Source: Augochlora pura
Taxonomy: Eukaryota > Arthropoda > Insecta > Hymenoptera > Halictidae
Reading direction: 5' to 3'
Length of the DNA: 64,000 nt
Assembly (NCBI RefSeq): GCF_028453695.1
Contig: NC_135778.1
Span: forward strand, 13,328,244-13,392,243
A model generated the notes under the pieces. It worked only from the letters and a program-made list of their open reading frames with translations. It was not told where the DNA came from and did no database searches. A program made the position numbers and the translations under genes. Positions 13,516-25,900 of this stretch are shown piece by piece; within the stretch, counting starts at the first letter, position 1, and each line of letters opens with the position of its first letter.

Positions 13516-14822
13516 TAGCCTTAGCGTTCGCGGTGACGTCTCGCGGTTCGCAATCAGTCTTTCTAAGGTTAAGGCGGCCCGGTGCAGCCCAGAACGGGGT
13601 GGGATGTGTTCGCGGTGTCGCGGCTCGAGGTGTGTGCGAACCACCCTTTCCTGTGTGTTCCCGTGCGCCCGCGTCTGTATACGTGTCGTCGAGCGTGTGG
13701 GAATATGTGTCGACGATGTGGCGGGCAGCAGTGTATGATGTGGCCTCGGCTCGACTCGATTCGCGTGGCGGTGGCTGATCGATGCGTCGCCATGACGACG
13801 CTTCCGCCGCCAGTCATCCAGCTACCTCCACCCCCAACCTCTTGCCTCTGCCACCCCTGGCATCCCACCCACTCATCGTCGTTTGTTACCATCACCAAGC
13901 CGCGCTGGATGGTAGTCACCTATGGTTCTCCGTCGACGAGAACCGCGAGATCGCTGACGACGTATCCGTGATCCTCCTGGAGGATCAACATTATCCAAGG
14001 CCATCTCCTCCTTGGGGAGGAGTAGGGGAACGGGCGAGTCCTTAGGTGCGAGAGTTAGGGGATCGAAGATGCGAGAGAGGACGCTAAACAAGGAGGGTGT
14101 TTAGATTTCGTTCACATGGAGAGATAAACTCGGTGATGGGGTGCTCCTAGTTAAAGAAGAGGCTGCTTTTTTTCCTGCCATTGTTGTCGAATTAAAGAAG
14201 TAGGATTTTATAAGAATTTGTATTTTTTTGCGGAAGTTGTTGAAGTCAGGCATTTTGATTTCAGAAAAGCGATGACAGAATCGAACTGTTGGCAATTCTA
14301 ACAACTTTTAAGCTAATGGATAATATATCTTAATATATAGTAAATAAACATATTTTCCAGACATATTTTTATAAATGTATCATATACCACCGGTTAGTAA
14401 TAAATACGGCAGGGAATTAAATAACATATGCGTTTATCAAGGGTAGCCGAGGATGCACGAATTATTAAGCATTGTTCGCAGAGTGCAGCAAGTTTCTACT
14501 GTTTCTATATTGAATTTCAACGCGTAAGTTATATCTCTTGGAAATTCCTGAACGTATTTTGCACGTACACAAGCCTGTCTGCGCAGGAACAAGACTCGTA
14601 TAATTTCGAGGATCTATGTACGAGGGTGTCTACAAGGGAATATGAATTCAGCATATGCATATCTCTGTGCTGAACATTCAGCTACAGAGTTATACAAGTC
14701 CTTCTGGATGACGCTGTGAGCATTTAAAACGTATAAAAAGCCACTGTACAAGATAATAATAAAAATATGCAATCAATAAAACTTTGTAAGCAGATACAAA
14801 AATATTGGTACCAACAAACTAT

Positions 14823-14911
14823 TTCTCTAATATCTTTTTAAATGTTATAGTGTTAACACTTCTTTTCTCTAATATCTTTTTAAACGTTATAATGTTAATA
14901 CTTCTTTTCTC
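14823..14911. repeat. Tandem duplication, about 46 bp x 2
   Basis: The segment TTCTCTAATATCTTTTTAAA followed by a GTTATA-GTTAA-ACTTCTTT portion occurs twice in direct succession with few differences, indicating a fairly recent duplication. Confidence 0.85.
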
Positions 14912-15536
14912 CGAAATACTGAATCGAATGAAATCCAAAAGTAAAATTCGCAGGAAATTATTCTAAGAGTTCTAGAAGAATTTCTGTTTGACACGATATA
15001 TGATCTAAATTATGCTGAGTCGAACACAAACTAGCAGCAGGTGTGTACAGCAGCTAGAAAATTCGACACACTCGAAAAGTGGGGACGTACACCACCTCTG
15101 ATCGATGGATTCCTCGTCAAGTTCGGCTCGGCGTCGATCGTTTTACGGGTCACAGATAACTAGTGCACGTAACGGGCCACGAGTCACCTCCAAATGGAGA
15201 TTGAATGTAAAATCTGCGAATATGTCATTTAGATTATGGAGCAGATACGAAACGGTGATCGGCATATGCAACGTGTGCACCGGGATCGATAGTAGTAATT
15301 TCTACATAGTCACCCATCCCCTTTCGGCCCCACCCCCTTATGACTGGCAAAGGGTTCCACTGTTATTATCATCGCGCGATGAATAACGGGGTTAAATCGG
15401 GTTTATTGGAAGATTGGTTCTCATTAGAAAAATCACTGTTTTAAGTCGAATGGCTCGGGGCTGCGATTGCTATCTGAATTTGAAAAATCAGCGGTCAATT
15501 TGATTGGAACTCTGGTCTTGCGTTCTTGACTCGCTT

Positions 15537-15622
15537 CTATTCGGTTGGAAACTATGAAACGGTCGTCGCAGCTGAACACATACTAAACATAAACGCCCGT
15601 TTCATAGTTTCCAACCGAATAG
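15537..15622. repeat. Perfect 26-bp inverted repeat with 34-base loop
   Basis: The left arm at 15537-15562 (beginning CTATTCGGTTGG) is exactly the reverse complement of the right arm at 15597-15622 (ending CCAACCGAATAG). After one mismatch inside the arms, three more pairs form. An RNA from either strand would fold into a long hairpin of about 86 bases. Confidence 0.95.
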
Positions 15623-16857
15623 TTTCTAACAAATGGAGATTTAAAATTAGAAAACGTAAGACTATATTTTTATATGAATTCTAATTTTATTCTTTAATGT
15701 TTCTCATCTTTCTAAAAGCATTCGCGAAATAAATCTTACAGATTGCATGCAATAAAATTCAATTCTGCTTTTCAAATATTCAAGAGTGCAAAGTCACTGT
15801 CGTGCAAAATTATCTAGACACTAACGAATCAGCAGTCGTCAGCGAAACGTTTTATAAACACAACGTCTGTTATTAGTTTTCAGTCAAAGATGCGAATCAC
15901 GGTGTAATTAACACGTTGATTGCCGAAAATCAATCTAATGAATTTCCACGGAATCTAAATAATTTCGATAATAAATCTTAACTCCTTTACACTCTAATAG
16001 CCCCGCTTGTTAAACAATATTACCAATAGTGTAGTTGGTAAAGTTATTACGGAAAAAGTTAAACGAGAACGAAAAATATTTGGTTTTGCTCTTGACTGCC
16101 CTTGCAAGACTAAAGAAATCTGAGAAACCGATAAATAAATTATCCACAGTGGCATTGAATAAAAGTTTTAAGCTCGGATATCTTGGTGAGCTCGCTTTTT
16201 CTGCTGTTAATGCAACCTCGGTATAAGTCCAATTACTTATGGTCGTCAGTGTATGGCACTGATGTTTAACTAGATTTCTGAATTCATTATCGTTGTAAAA
16301 TATTCGAACAAAGTGAACATTACTAGGATTTCTAGAATGTAGAGAATTTAATCTTTCGAACATTTTAATTATTTGTTTCCAGTTCCATAAATTAAATTAC
16401 TGTTCTAAGTACCAGCAGGAACATCATCCACGTAATTGCGCGAAGTGGCAGCAGCTGCAAAGCGACTGGCCAATTAATCGCTGGCTAAAATTCCGCAGAT
16501 TTTCGTGAACAATCCGCGGCCGATCAGAGGTTTCAATCGTCCGCGGCTACCAGCAGCTGGCTAATCGAATCGATCATTCTTACAACGACCCCCCGCCCCG
16601 TACCCCGCGAGCATTCATCAAGAGCGCGTTATCGGGCACGCATTCGTTATACCTCGCAGAAACAAAATCCGCCGGCGCGGCTGCGTTTAGAGCCGGCTGC
16701 GTTAAGCGGCGGCGGGCTGGCGCGCGTGTAGTAGCGTGCGGGCCGTGGGCACACGATGTAAATAATCGTTTATTGATTAACTGTTTGACTGCGCAAGTCG
16801 AGTTAACTATGGCTAATCTCTGATTTGTAACGCCTCCCGTCGGCTCTTCCACTGTGG

Positions 16858-17070
16858 CGGGCTGCGAGGCTTCGGGGTGGCCTCGGGGGGAGGGGGGGCG
16901 CGGGGAGGGGGCGAGTTGCGCCGGAATCGTGCAGGGGTGGCAGACTCGAGGCTGATGCGACGCTGCAGGGGGGTGGCGAAGGGTGGCAGCGGGGTGGCGC
17001 AGGGGGGAGCAAGCGAATGGTGGTGGCAACGAGGGTGGCGTAGGAGGATGAGAGATGCTGGAGGGCTGGC
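16858..17070 (+). repeat. G-rich purine-biased tract
   Basis: Dense GGGG and GGGTGGC-type runs on the + strand, with strong purine bias and quadruplex potential. They produce open frames without biological support. Confidence 0.6.
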
Positions 17071-17224
17071 CACCCCCGTCGGCACGTAGTTTTCGCCCGT
17101 GCAACCCTCCTAGCGCTAACACGGAATTAATATCTCGCGAGTTAGCGCCCCCTTCTCGCCCCCTCGACGGCTCCGAAACGGAAATGAGCGCGCGGATGCC
17201 TCTGCTCTCTCGGTTCTCCGCTCT

Positions 17225-17400
17225 CCTATCGTCTTTTCACCATTCCTCCCTCCCTCCCTCCCTCCTGCTCATCCTCCTCCACCAAACTCCCACTACCACC
17301 CCCTTCAGCCTCCCTCTCCACCCCTCTGTCTCTCTCTCTCTCGCTTTCTTTCTCTCCTCACTCTCTCTTCCCTTCTCGTTCTCCGCCTCGCACCACTGTC
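17225..17400 (+). repeat. Pyrimidine-rich tract with CCTC and CT repeats
   Basis: More than 150 bases made almost entirely of C and T on the + strand, including CCTCC repeats near 17247-17265 and a CT run near 17328-17341. Such tracts can form triplex structures. Confidence 0.75.
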
Positions 17401-17568
17401 ATTTCTCTGCTCGTTTCTGTCTCCAACGTTCTCGCTCGCTGTTTCTCTGCGAGAACGTTCCTCCGGTCCTCCGACTTGCGCTCCTCCGCGTCTCCTCCGC
17501 TTCGCTTCCGGTCCCTAGCCCCGGCCGATGCCGCGGACGCGTCGGTGCGCGAAACCTCCTCTCTTCCA

Positions 17569-17587
17569 GGGGGGGGGGGGGGGGGGG
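17569..17587 (+). repeat. Poly-G run of 19
   Basis: An uninterrupted run of 19 G. Its length is uncertain for sequencing reasons. Confidence 0.9.
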
Positions 17588-19673
17588 CAACAGCCGAAGA
17601 AGGGAGTCCGCCACTGTCCTCCTGGTCGCTCGAAGATCCCCGACACGCGCCCACCACTTCCACCATTATTTTTACGAGGAGTAAACAAATGAAGATCCCG
17701 CGATTCCTCCGGCAGACCGAACTGCAGGTGGGAGCAGGACGGCTAACCGAGTAATTGCGGAATTGAACCGGAGTCGCGGCATTGGACCAGACGCCGCGAA
17801 GGTGCCTAGATCGAACCTGCTGTTGCGATTTCAGCGCCTTTGGGTTTGATTAATCGGCTGTTTATTGCTAACGTCGAGGTGGCGCAGATTACTGCTAGTT
17901 GCGATGGAGGGCAATGAAGACCGGAAGTAGAAGCTGGATTGTGGATTTTGGTAGAATCGATCGAGTAACGAAGTTATCAGATCTGTAGCAGTAGGTTGCA
18001 TCAGTGGCTGCAATGTAAGATGACTTCGTGCATTCATAATCTGAAATTGTTTGTAAAGATAATAGAAAGTTATATAAAAGGTGAGGCACATAATATTTTT
18101 ACCCCAGATATCTGATGCTTTTTATGGTACGATAAAATTTCTTCAATGAGGCAAGTTATATGATGGGGAAGTTAATGTCATAACGTATAGTTTTAAGGGA
18201 ACCTTACTGAAGTACAAACAGAATGGGCATCGTTTTCATTGTCGTTGTTGAAGAACAATTTCTAAAATCTGAAGACATTGATAAAAGACACTAATAATTA
18301 ACAAGACAGTTACAATTTAAACAAATTACTTATTACAAAATCCGAATATACTGTAGCTCGAATTTTAAGAGTTTACGATCTTCGACGATTTTAGAAAAAG
18401 TCAGATTGTAAAAGATGCTTTCCTGTAACTTCATAAAAACCAATATTTCTCAAAAAATGCGGACTTCTTCAAATATATGTTAGAATTGCAAAATAAAACA
18501 CAGCTGTGCGTTGCATACTATGGCGTAAAAGTGTTCGGGTAGTCTAATAACGAGGTCTGCTCGTTAATTCGGATAGGGGAGGTTGGATCGCGCGTGTTCC
18601 AAGATGGTAGCATCGCGTGTCGCAGGTTGGCAGCGAAAGGTTAACAGGGCTCGGCATTTCGAATTTCCCGAGGCCGTTCCCGCGTCCCAGATAACGGCGT
18701 GGCCGCGCTCGAAAAATCTCGGATTGTCTCAGTTTCTCGCCGGTCTAAGCAACCTTCTTCGCTGAGAAACAATGCGCGCACGAAAGCACTCGCGTTTCCG
18801 TCCCCATTATTCATTTATCCCCGCCTCATTGAACGCTCCGCGCGCCGGTCGTTCCCGTATTTTCGTTTCTTGCCGTCCATTTACCGGGCCACCGAGGTCC
18901 GGGGCGAAGATCTTGCCTCTTTGTATCCTCGTTCCTCTGCCCTCAACCCCTCCTCGCCCCCTCCCCTCCCTTCCCTGTTCTTTCCCCGACGTTTCTTTCC
19001 CATCTTTATTGCGCCTGGAACGTCCTAGCGCCGGGGAACTCGAAAAACGGGTTTTGGCGAGGGCGCGCCGCCGATTCTATCGGAATAATCTGTTAGCGGC
19101 CGCTTCCGAGGGCAACAACCAACCGGATGGAACCGGATGTCCTGTTGGCAGGAACAAAAGCTCGAAGTTGTTCGGTCCAGCGCGACTGGAGATATGCAAA
19201 TCCCGGGCGTAATTAGGCTGGATATATGAAGCGTGCACGAACGAGACGAGCCCGCATTGGTGACTTCGGGGGCTGCGAGCAAGCGTGTCCGGGGGTTCGG
19301 GCGGCTGGCCTTTGTTTGAGCCAACGTCTGCGTTCTTCCGTGACGTAATTAATGGGCTTTCGGTACCGTCGCTGTGCCCCGGCTCTTACGGAACTTCCGG
19401 CACCGTCGATCCAGAGACGGGCGAGATCTCGTTCGAATAAGAAATCACGATTAAGCCCTTCACGTATTATCCCCCCCACCCCTGTTTTAAGCCATTGTGC
19501 GCGGCTGGGAGACACCGAGTCAAGTTTTTCGCATGTCCTTATCTATTTCTGCTATGGAAATGCATTCGTAATAATGTACCGAACGATGCTGACGACAATG
19601 TTCGGAACAACACGTTGCTTCGACCCTCGATAATATCTCATTTGGATATCGAGTGAGATGCGATTAACCCTTT

Positions 19674-19910
19674 GCAGTCGGAGTCATTTTAACTGGAAAT
19701 CCAAAATATTTCTTCAAACTTACAGTGTTTCCATTTTATATAACCTGCAACATTTTTTACATTTTAAAATTGAATTTTATGACTTATGTAACAGGTAATA
19801 GCTCTTAACAATTTTTTAAATATTAGTAAATTTGATGAAGATTATTTTAAAACGTGGCATGATAATTTTTAGAGGCGCGTAAGAGTCAGCATTCGACCGC
19901 AGAGGGTTAA
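19674..19910 (+). mobile_element. TTAA-flanked MITE, family A, copy 2
   Basis: TTAA is intact on both sides. The left end is CCCTTTGCAGTCGGAG and the right end, reverse-complemented, CCCTCTGCGGTCGAATG. It has the same internal layout as copy 1: GGAAATC-AAAAT after the left end, an ATTTTATATAAC segment, and AGGCGCGTAAGAGTCAGCATTCGA near the right end. It is 237 bp and non-coding. Confidence 0.75.
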
Positions 19911-22900
19911 AAATTTTATAACTTGTGTGTCGTAGATGGTATTCCGTTAGCTGGTTTCTCCAAGGTATATTGGTCCACTTTCTTCCACGTATATTGTCCT
20001 AAGTGTGACACATTGTAACAATTGAAAATATTTTATAATTCGCCGCAGAGGTTCAAACATTAGTGAGAAGCAAAAATCACGGCAAAATTAATTTTACATC
20101 AATTTTAATTAATGCTTTTTCACTTTTTTTAATCATTACATGATCGTCTAAGATGATATTTTAAATTTTTGTAAAAGAGAACTGTACTAATAACGTAACT
20201 GACATTTTTATATCTTTCCTCTCGTATTTATTTACTTATTGTTTTTTGGACAGCCTATAAACATCAAATATTACTGACATCTTTTAACTCTTTTGGCTGC
20301 GTGCTTCAAAAACTGCCCCACCTTTTGCTGAGCTTTTTATGCATGGTGGGATATATAATATTTTAATCCACCTTGAAAAGTCGAAGTTACTCATAGCCAT
20401 ACAATTTAACGTTTTATTAAAAGCTTTTCATTCAGTTGGCAATATTATGTACCAATGTTAAATGTATAAATAAGTAGGAACAATAATGTGCGCAAGGCAA
20501 AATGCATTCATAAAATATTGGCATTGTTGTGATTCTTTTCTCAAAATTTATTATGAGCGAATAAATTGTTTCATGATTTGAAAAAATATGTTATAGAAAT
20601 TAACGTTTTCTCCCATTTTCTTGTATTAAAATAAATGCCTCAAAGAGATAATGGATTGAAATGATGTTTTAATACCGTTGCTCGCACTCGGTAAATTAGC
20701 TCTATCGCGAATTAAAAAATCGTTAGAAGTAGTGCAAACAGATAAAACGATCAGGTTATAAAATAGAAATTATAGTTTACGTTGCTACAGATTTATGATA
20801 CCTGCTGGCGCTCTATCAATCGCATGTATGCATGTATCAGTGTATGAATTATTAGCGAGTGGCGCGTTGTCGATCAACAATTCGATATTGGCCGTAACAA
20901 ATCACAAAATCAGTAAAATCGCTTTAATGTTTGTCTCACGAACGGCGCAAACAAGTAGAAAAATCAGCAAACTTCTTGCCGTAGGAATAACAACTTAAAT
21001 GTCAGCTTAATTGCCGTTCTACATAGCATAGCAAAACTTCGATCGTTCGTGGCTTACAAACAAGAAAGAAATGGCTGGCTCCTCCTTGAATTTCAGATGA
21101 GAAGGGTGTATTGGTTACTGTCATTATCTCGTTCGAGCCGCATAACAGGATTCAATCGGAACAGGGGTTTCTGTAAACGTAAACGTTCGGCTTTGTGCCA
21201 GTGCCGGCTGCAGGTCAGTAAACATGCCACCGGGACGTGCTTACAGATGCTCAGGACTTTAAAATGCTATGCAAAGATACTCGAGAAAAGGTTTCATAAA
21301 TTCGAACGCGTGCCCCGACACTAACCAATCTCCCTGCCAACATAACGTCTAGGACATTTCAATGTCGAAGCAACGAAAATGATACGCAAAATTCGGCAAT
21401 CTAAATCGAGAACAATTCTTTTATTTTGTAATTTTCGAAAGAAAATTTTGGTATAAATTTGAACAATTTTCTTGATCTGTTAACGCTTTCGATGTTGAGC
21501 ACAGTCTAATATAGCATACGTTACAATGTTATTACATTCATGTGATTATCACAATACTTTTATAATTTTATATCTTGCATATTCTCTATTTATACCGTAT
21601 TTTACAATATTATTTTGTTTATGTCAGGGTTATAATAATTTTTCCAATTTTACGCTTGCATTTCCATTTTTTTTACTTTGCTTTTTTACTATACTCGGTC
21701 ACTATCTTCACACTGCCACTACACGTCACTACTAACAATAACATATTATTACAATTAAAATTACATATTATTACAGTAAAATTACATGTTATTACAATTA
21801 AAATTACATGTTATTACAATTAAAATTACATATTATTATAGTAAAATTACATATTATTAATATTTACATATTACGTATTACAAACTAAATGTAAATATAA
21901 TCTGGAAAGTAAATATGACAACTAATTCGAACCGAACATAGTCAACGCGGTGCAATTTCGAGATCGCCGAAACTGCTCTAAACTGCTTTTATCGCACACA
22001 ACGAAATCAAATTAGAACAATTTCGGTTTACCAATTGCCACGGATGGTTATAAAGAGCATAACGACCAAAGCGTCCTCAAAACGATCATCCTCTGCAACT
22101 AGCAACACCGTTCTACGCTAGGAGCCGATGTCACCGGCACTCGCCACAGAGAGGTTAATCGTCTCGCCGCGGCACGCAATCATCCCCTCTGATCCGGCGC
22201 ATCCCGGTTCACGAAAGTCAGAGGATGAGAAAAGAACGAGCAGGTACCCCCGGGGGCGGCGAAACGAAACCTATTTCCGCGACCCTTATCTAGGCTCTCG
22301 GCCGCGATCCGATTCGGTTTCACTCCGGGGCGTGCGGCGTATCTGACATCGGATTCAGCATATTGTACAAATTGAATGCGAAGAATTATCGGCGGCGGGT
22401 ATCTATCATCGGCCGCTTAGGCGCGCTCTCCCACCCCTTGTACACCACGTCCCCTTAACCCCACCCCACCCCACCCCACCTCACCTCCCTCCCCCCGCCT
22501 CTCGAGCGCGAAACGTAACGAACGTGACACGCTTCTTATCGTGTTACGGGGCCCAGAAGAACTTCGAATGGAGGGTGCCGCGCAACGTTTCGAGGCAGTC
22601 ACCGGCGGACGGAAGCGGTGCCGGGGGGGTAGTAACTGGCTCTCACCCTCCACCCCCGTTCCGTTCGCCGCCTCGCAGCTATGCGTCTCCCGTACAATAG
22701 CCGGCCCTGTCATGTTTCATGCCGTACAATGATACTCTCGCCGCCCCAGCGCCGATACCGAGGGCTCCAGCATGCGACCAAGCGGCCGCGGTAATGCCCG
22801 CGACGCGCTATCTCAAGATAATGCACGGGAAATCCCACCGCGAGGACCGCAACCACCGACCAACCCTGTTCACGGACCCAATCGGTCCCATACGAGTTTC

Positions 22901-25900
22901 GATGAATGTGGCCTGGCTGTTTTGCTGCTCGTAAACTCTATCCTCTTTTCGGTTCGCCTTATTTCTCATCGTAATCCAGGCCTCTCGAGGGTTCACCCAC
23001 TTTTGGCGTTCTATAATCGTTGCTTAGGTCTTTTTGAACGCTCGAATCGTCTTGAAAATAGTTTCTGCTTGATGACTGTGATCTGGATGTCCTCATGCTT
23101 ATAGCTTCCAACCACTGTTGATGTTGATCCATGTATCATCATTGCCTAGGTATCATAGCTTTTTTAAGAACTGAATTGTGCTAAAGAAACTGTTCCTATA
23201 CTTCTTATAACATTCTATAGCATACTTTTCTGTAACATTCTGTTTGAAATATGTTAAAAGGTAAAGTAGTAGAAAAATACGGATTCTATGGCAGCAGTGT
23301 ATATGATAGCAGAGTAAAGGTATAGAAAGGGAATACTAGAGGTCTCATTGCTAAGGCTATCTAGCATACCCTGCCTTACTCGCGAGGAGGCAGTGTTTCT
23401 CATTAATAACTCATAAAGAAAGCCGCGAATTGCATTTGCGGCGAGGAAAAAGTTACGTCAAATGATCCGAGAAATCCCTCATTTCCCGGCAGTAACATAA
23501 TTTAAGGACATTCTGCAAGTATAAATAGACCTACTGGTGAGCACCGGTGGCAGCTGCCACACTTTTAAATAAGAACTAATAAATTAGTGAACATCTCCCC
23601 TAATATAACGATAGGCCACTTTTTAACAATGATATAATCTATATTAACCATATCTGGACATTACGCGTACAGTGTACCACCCCGTCCATCATCAGTCCTG
23701 TCGTTGGGCTTCTCGAAGTGACCCTGAGGAGTCCCAATGATTGCGTTCACGATGGCACTCGTGTAGTCGCAACGCTGCCGCTATTGGGGTAATCGTGCTC
23801 TCGGATGGAGAAGAGGGAGAGAAAGACGCTCGGTCTTTCCCGGATTGTTGAACGTGTAACGGGGTTTATTGTCAAGGTATGGGGGCTATTTTGCGGGCGA
23901 CGGTATGGTAAAATTTCGGCGGCTGAAGTGGCGGGGAGCTCGCAATTTCACGGGAAGTGGGTTATTTGAGGTTGATTAGGAGGATAATCGGTTTTATTGT
24001 GCTTTTTTTCCGTCGTGCTGGAATCGCGATTGTACTTTGCTCGGTATTGTTAGCTGCCCCATGTTCATTAGAAGAGTAATACGTTTAGTATTGTAGAACA
24101 TATGACAGACAAAATGTTTTATTATATTTAATTTAAACATCTTTTATCTACTTAAATTTAATTACATTTAATTGATTTAATATATTAATAAATAAATTTA
24201 TTTATTTACATTTAATGTCGCCTATTTGTACACGCGCGAAAGCAAAATAAGTAAAATGACATTTCATAGAAAGTGTCTGCAGTAAAATCGTTGTCATTTT
24301 ATTTTTCATTTTGAGAAACATCTTCGAACTAATAAATGGGGATTTGAAAGGAATTGTCGGGACGATTGTTCCGAACGAAACAATTTTCTTCGTTATTGAC
24401 ACTGCGACAATAAATCCCGTTACAAAAAAATCGTGTAACAGCCCGAAACGTGCTAATATATTCATTATTCAAATTCTCTATGACGATGTATGATACATAC
24501 TGGGCTGGTCAATACAGGTCGGGCACGCCACCCTTCCCCTCTAACTCAAGCACGCCACGATCTCAATAACAAAGGATCTCTACGATCAGGCAACATATTC
24601 CAAAATGAAACATATAACTGACAAAAAACGTAATCATACTCCGGTTTACCATACTATTCGAAACAAAATTTATGGCAAAAAATACACTTTGTGTGCTTTA
24701 GATTTAGATGTTTGATTTGTAACTTTGCGTTTCAATTCTTTGACGTTTTAATTGAATACTAATCGAGGCCAAGGGTATATAGATATTGATCAAAATTAAG
24801 TTGGCAGTATACTAATACATTTCATATTTTTCTTGCAAGAGGGGCGTAGTGTTAAAAAATAGGAGAAGTAATGTTGCAAACAGACAATTGAATTTCTAAA
24901 ATCTTTTGATGCTTTCACTGTTTTATATTTGTCATACATATTTTTGCTATCAGTGCAGAAAATTTACGACCTAATCATAAATATTACATTGTCATATATA
25001 AACTGAGCATGCTGCGTATTTTTAAACAGAATAAAAATTGCCTAATTTGATCCTAAAAAAACATAAGTCAAATGAGGGTGTATTAAGGCTCTTAATAATT
25101 TAAACGAGTTGTCCATACTACAAACATATTTCCAAATCCTTCTCGCGTCTCTGCAATTAAGTTTTCAATGTAGCCGTGTTTTTCAAAAGTCCATGTAATC
25201 CACAATGTACTTATAAATATCGCAAACGCAAGATCGGCAGTCCTCGTCGCACGAATCCGCAATCCGGCGACATTTTCCCAACTACGGCTGGGACGATCGT
25301 CCAGCAAACGACAATACCGAGTATCCCGTTCTCCCCCACGTTCCTCCATAAAGTCCCCCGGCCTCCCGTCGTCGCAGTAATAAATCCCGAGCCCCACGAG
25401 CCCTGAAATCGACTCCCAGCCGAAGGATCCGCGCATCCGCGTCTACGTCCGGCGTCGTGGACCGCGACGAAGGTACGCGACGTGTGCGAAAGCAAAACGA
25501 ACGCGTGAATAGGACCGTCCGAGAACGTCGGAGTGGAAATAGCGAAGCGGGGAGTAGGGAGGGGGTAGGGGTTGTTGCCCCCCTCTGAGCGCACTTTAAC
25601 CCCCTCGACCGATCCGGGCTGCACGCGGACACACTCGAGAGCGATCGCGCGTTAAATGCGCCGGCGGCCGTACGCGGACGCGTGGCGGCCGCGTGTCCTC
25701 CTACGGGGGTTCCCCATAGGGAAAGGATGCCCGAGGTGACCTGCCGAATCATGGCGGCGAGCGTGTATGCGAGGCCCGTAACACAGCGCCAACGCGGCGC
25801 GACACGGCAGTCTTACCTAGACGGGTCCCCCGTGTCCTAGGGTTCCGTGAATAGGGCTCTAAATGGTTAATAGGGGTCTAAGCGAGTGGGTTAGCTGGCC

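Larger units (their letters stand above)
13516..19673. other. Non-coding DNA with three CpG/GC-rich blocks
   Basis: GC-rich blocks lie at about 13540-14050, 16430-17800 and 18540-19520. They carry overlapping open frames on both strands, mostly low-complexity Pro, Ser, Arg or Gly, none of which I can assign. Between them is AT-rich sequence with the tandem duplication at 14823-14911 and the hairpin at 15537-15622. Any of the GC-rich blocks could be a promoter of a longer isoform, but the sequence does not show it. Confidence 0.45.

Noticed and set aside
16580..17684. Frames of 180 codons (-) and 209 codons (+)
   Set aside because: Pro/His- or Ser/Leu-rich translations of purine- or pyrimidine-biased DNA. 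No start context, family resemblance or splice logic.
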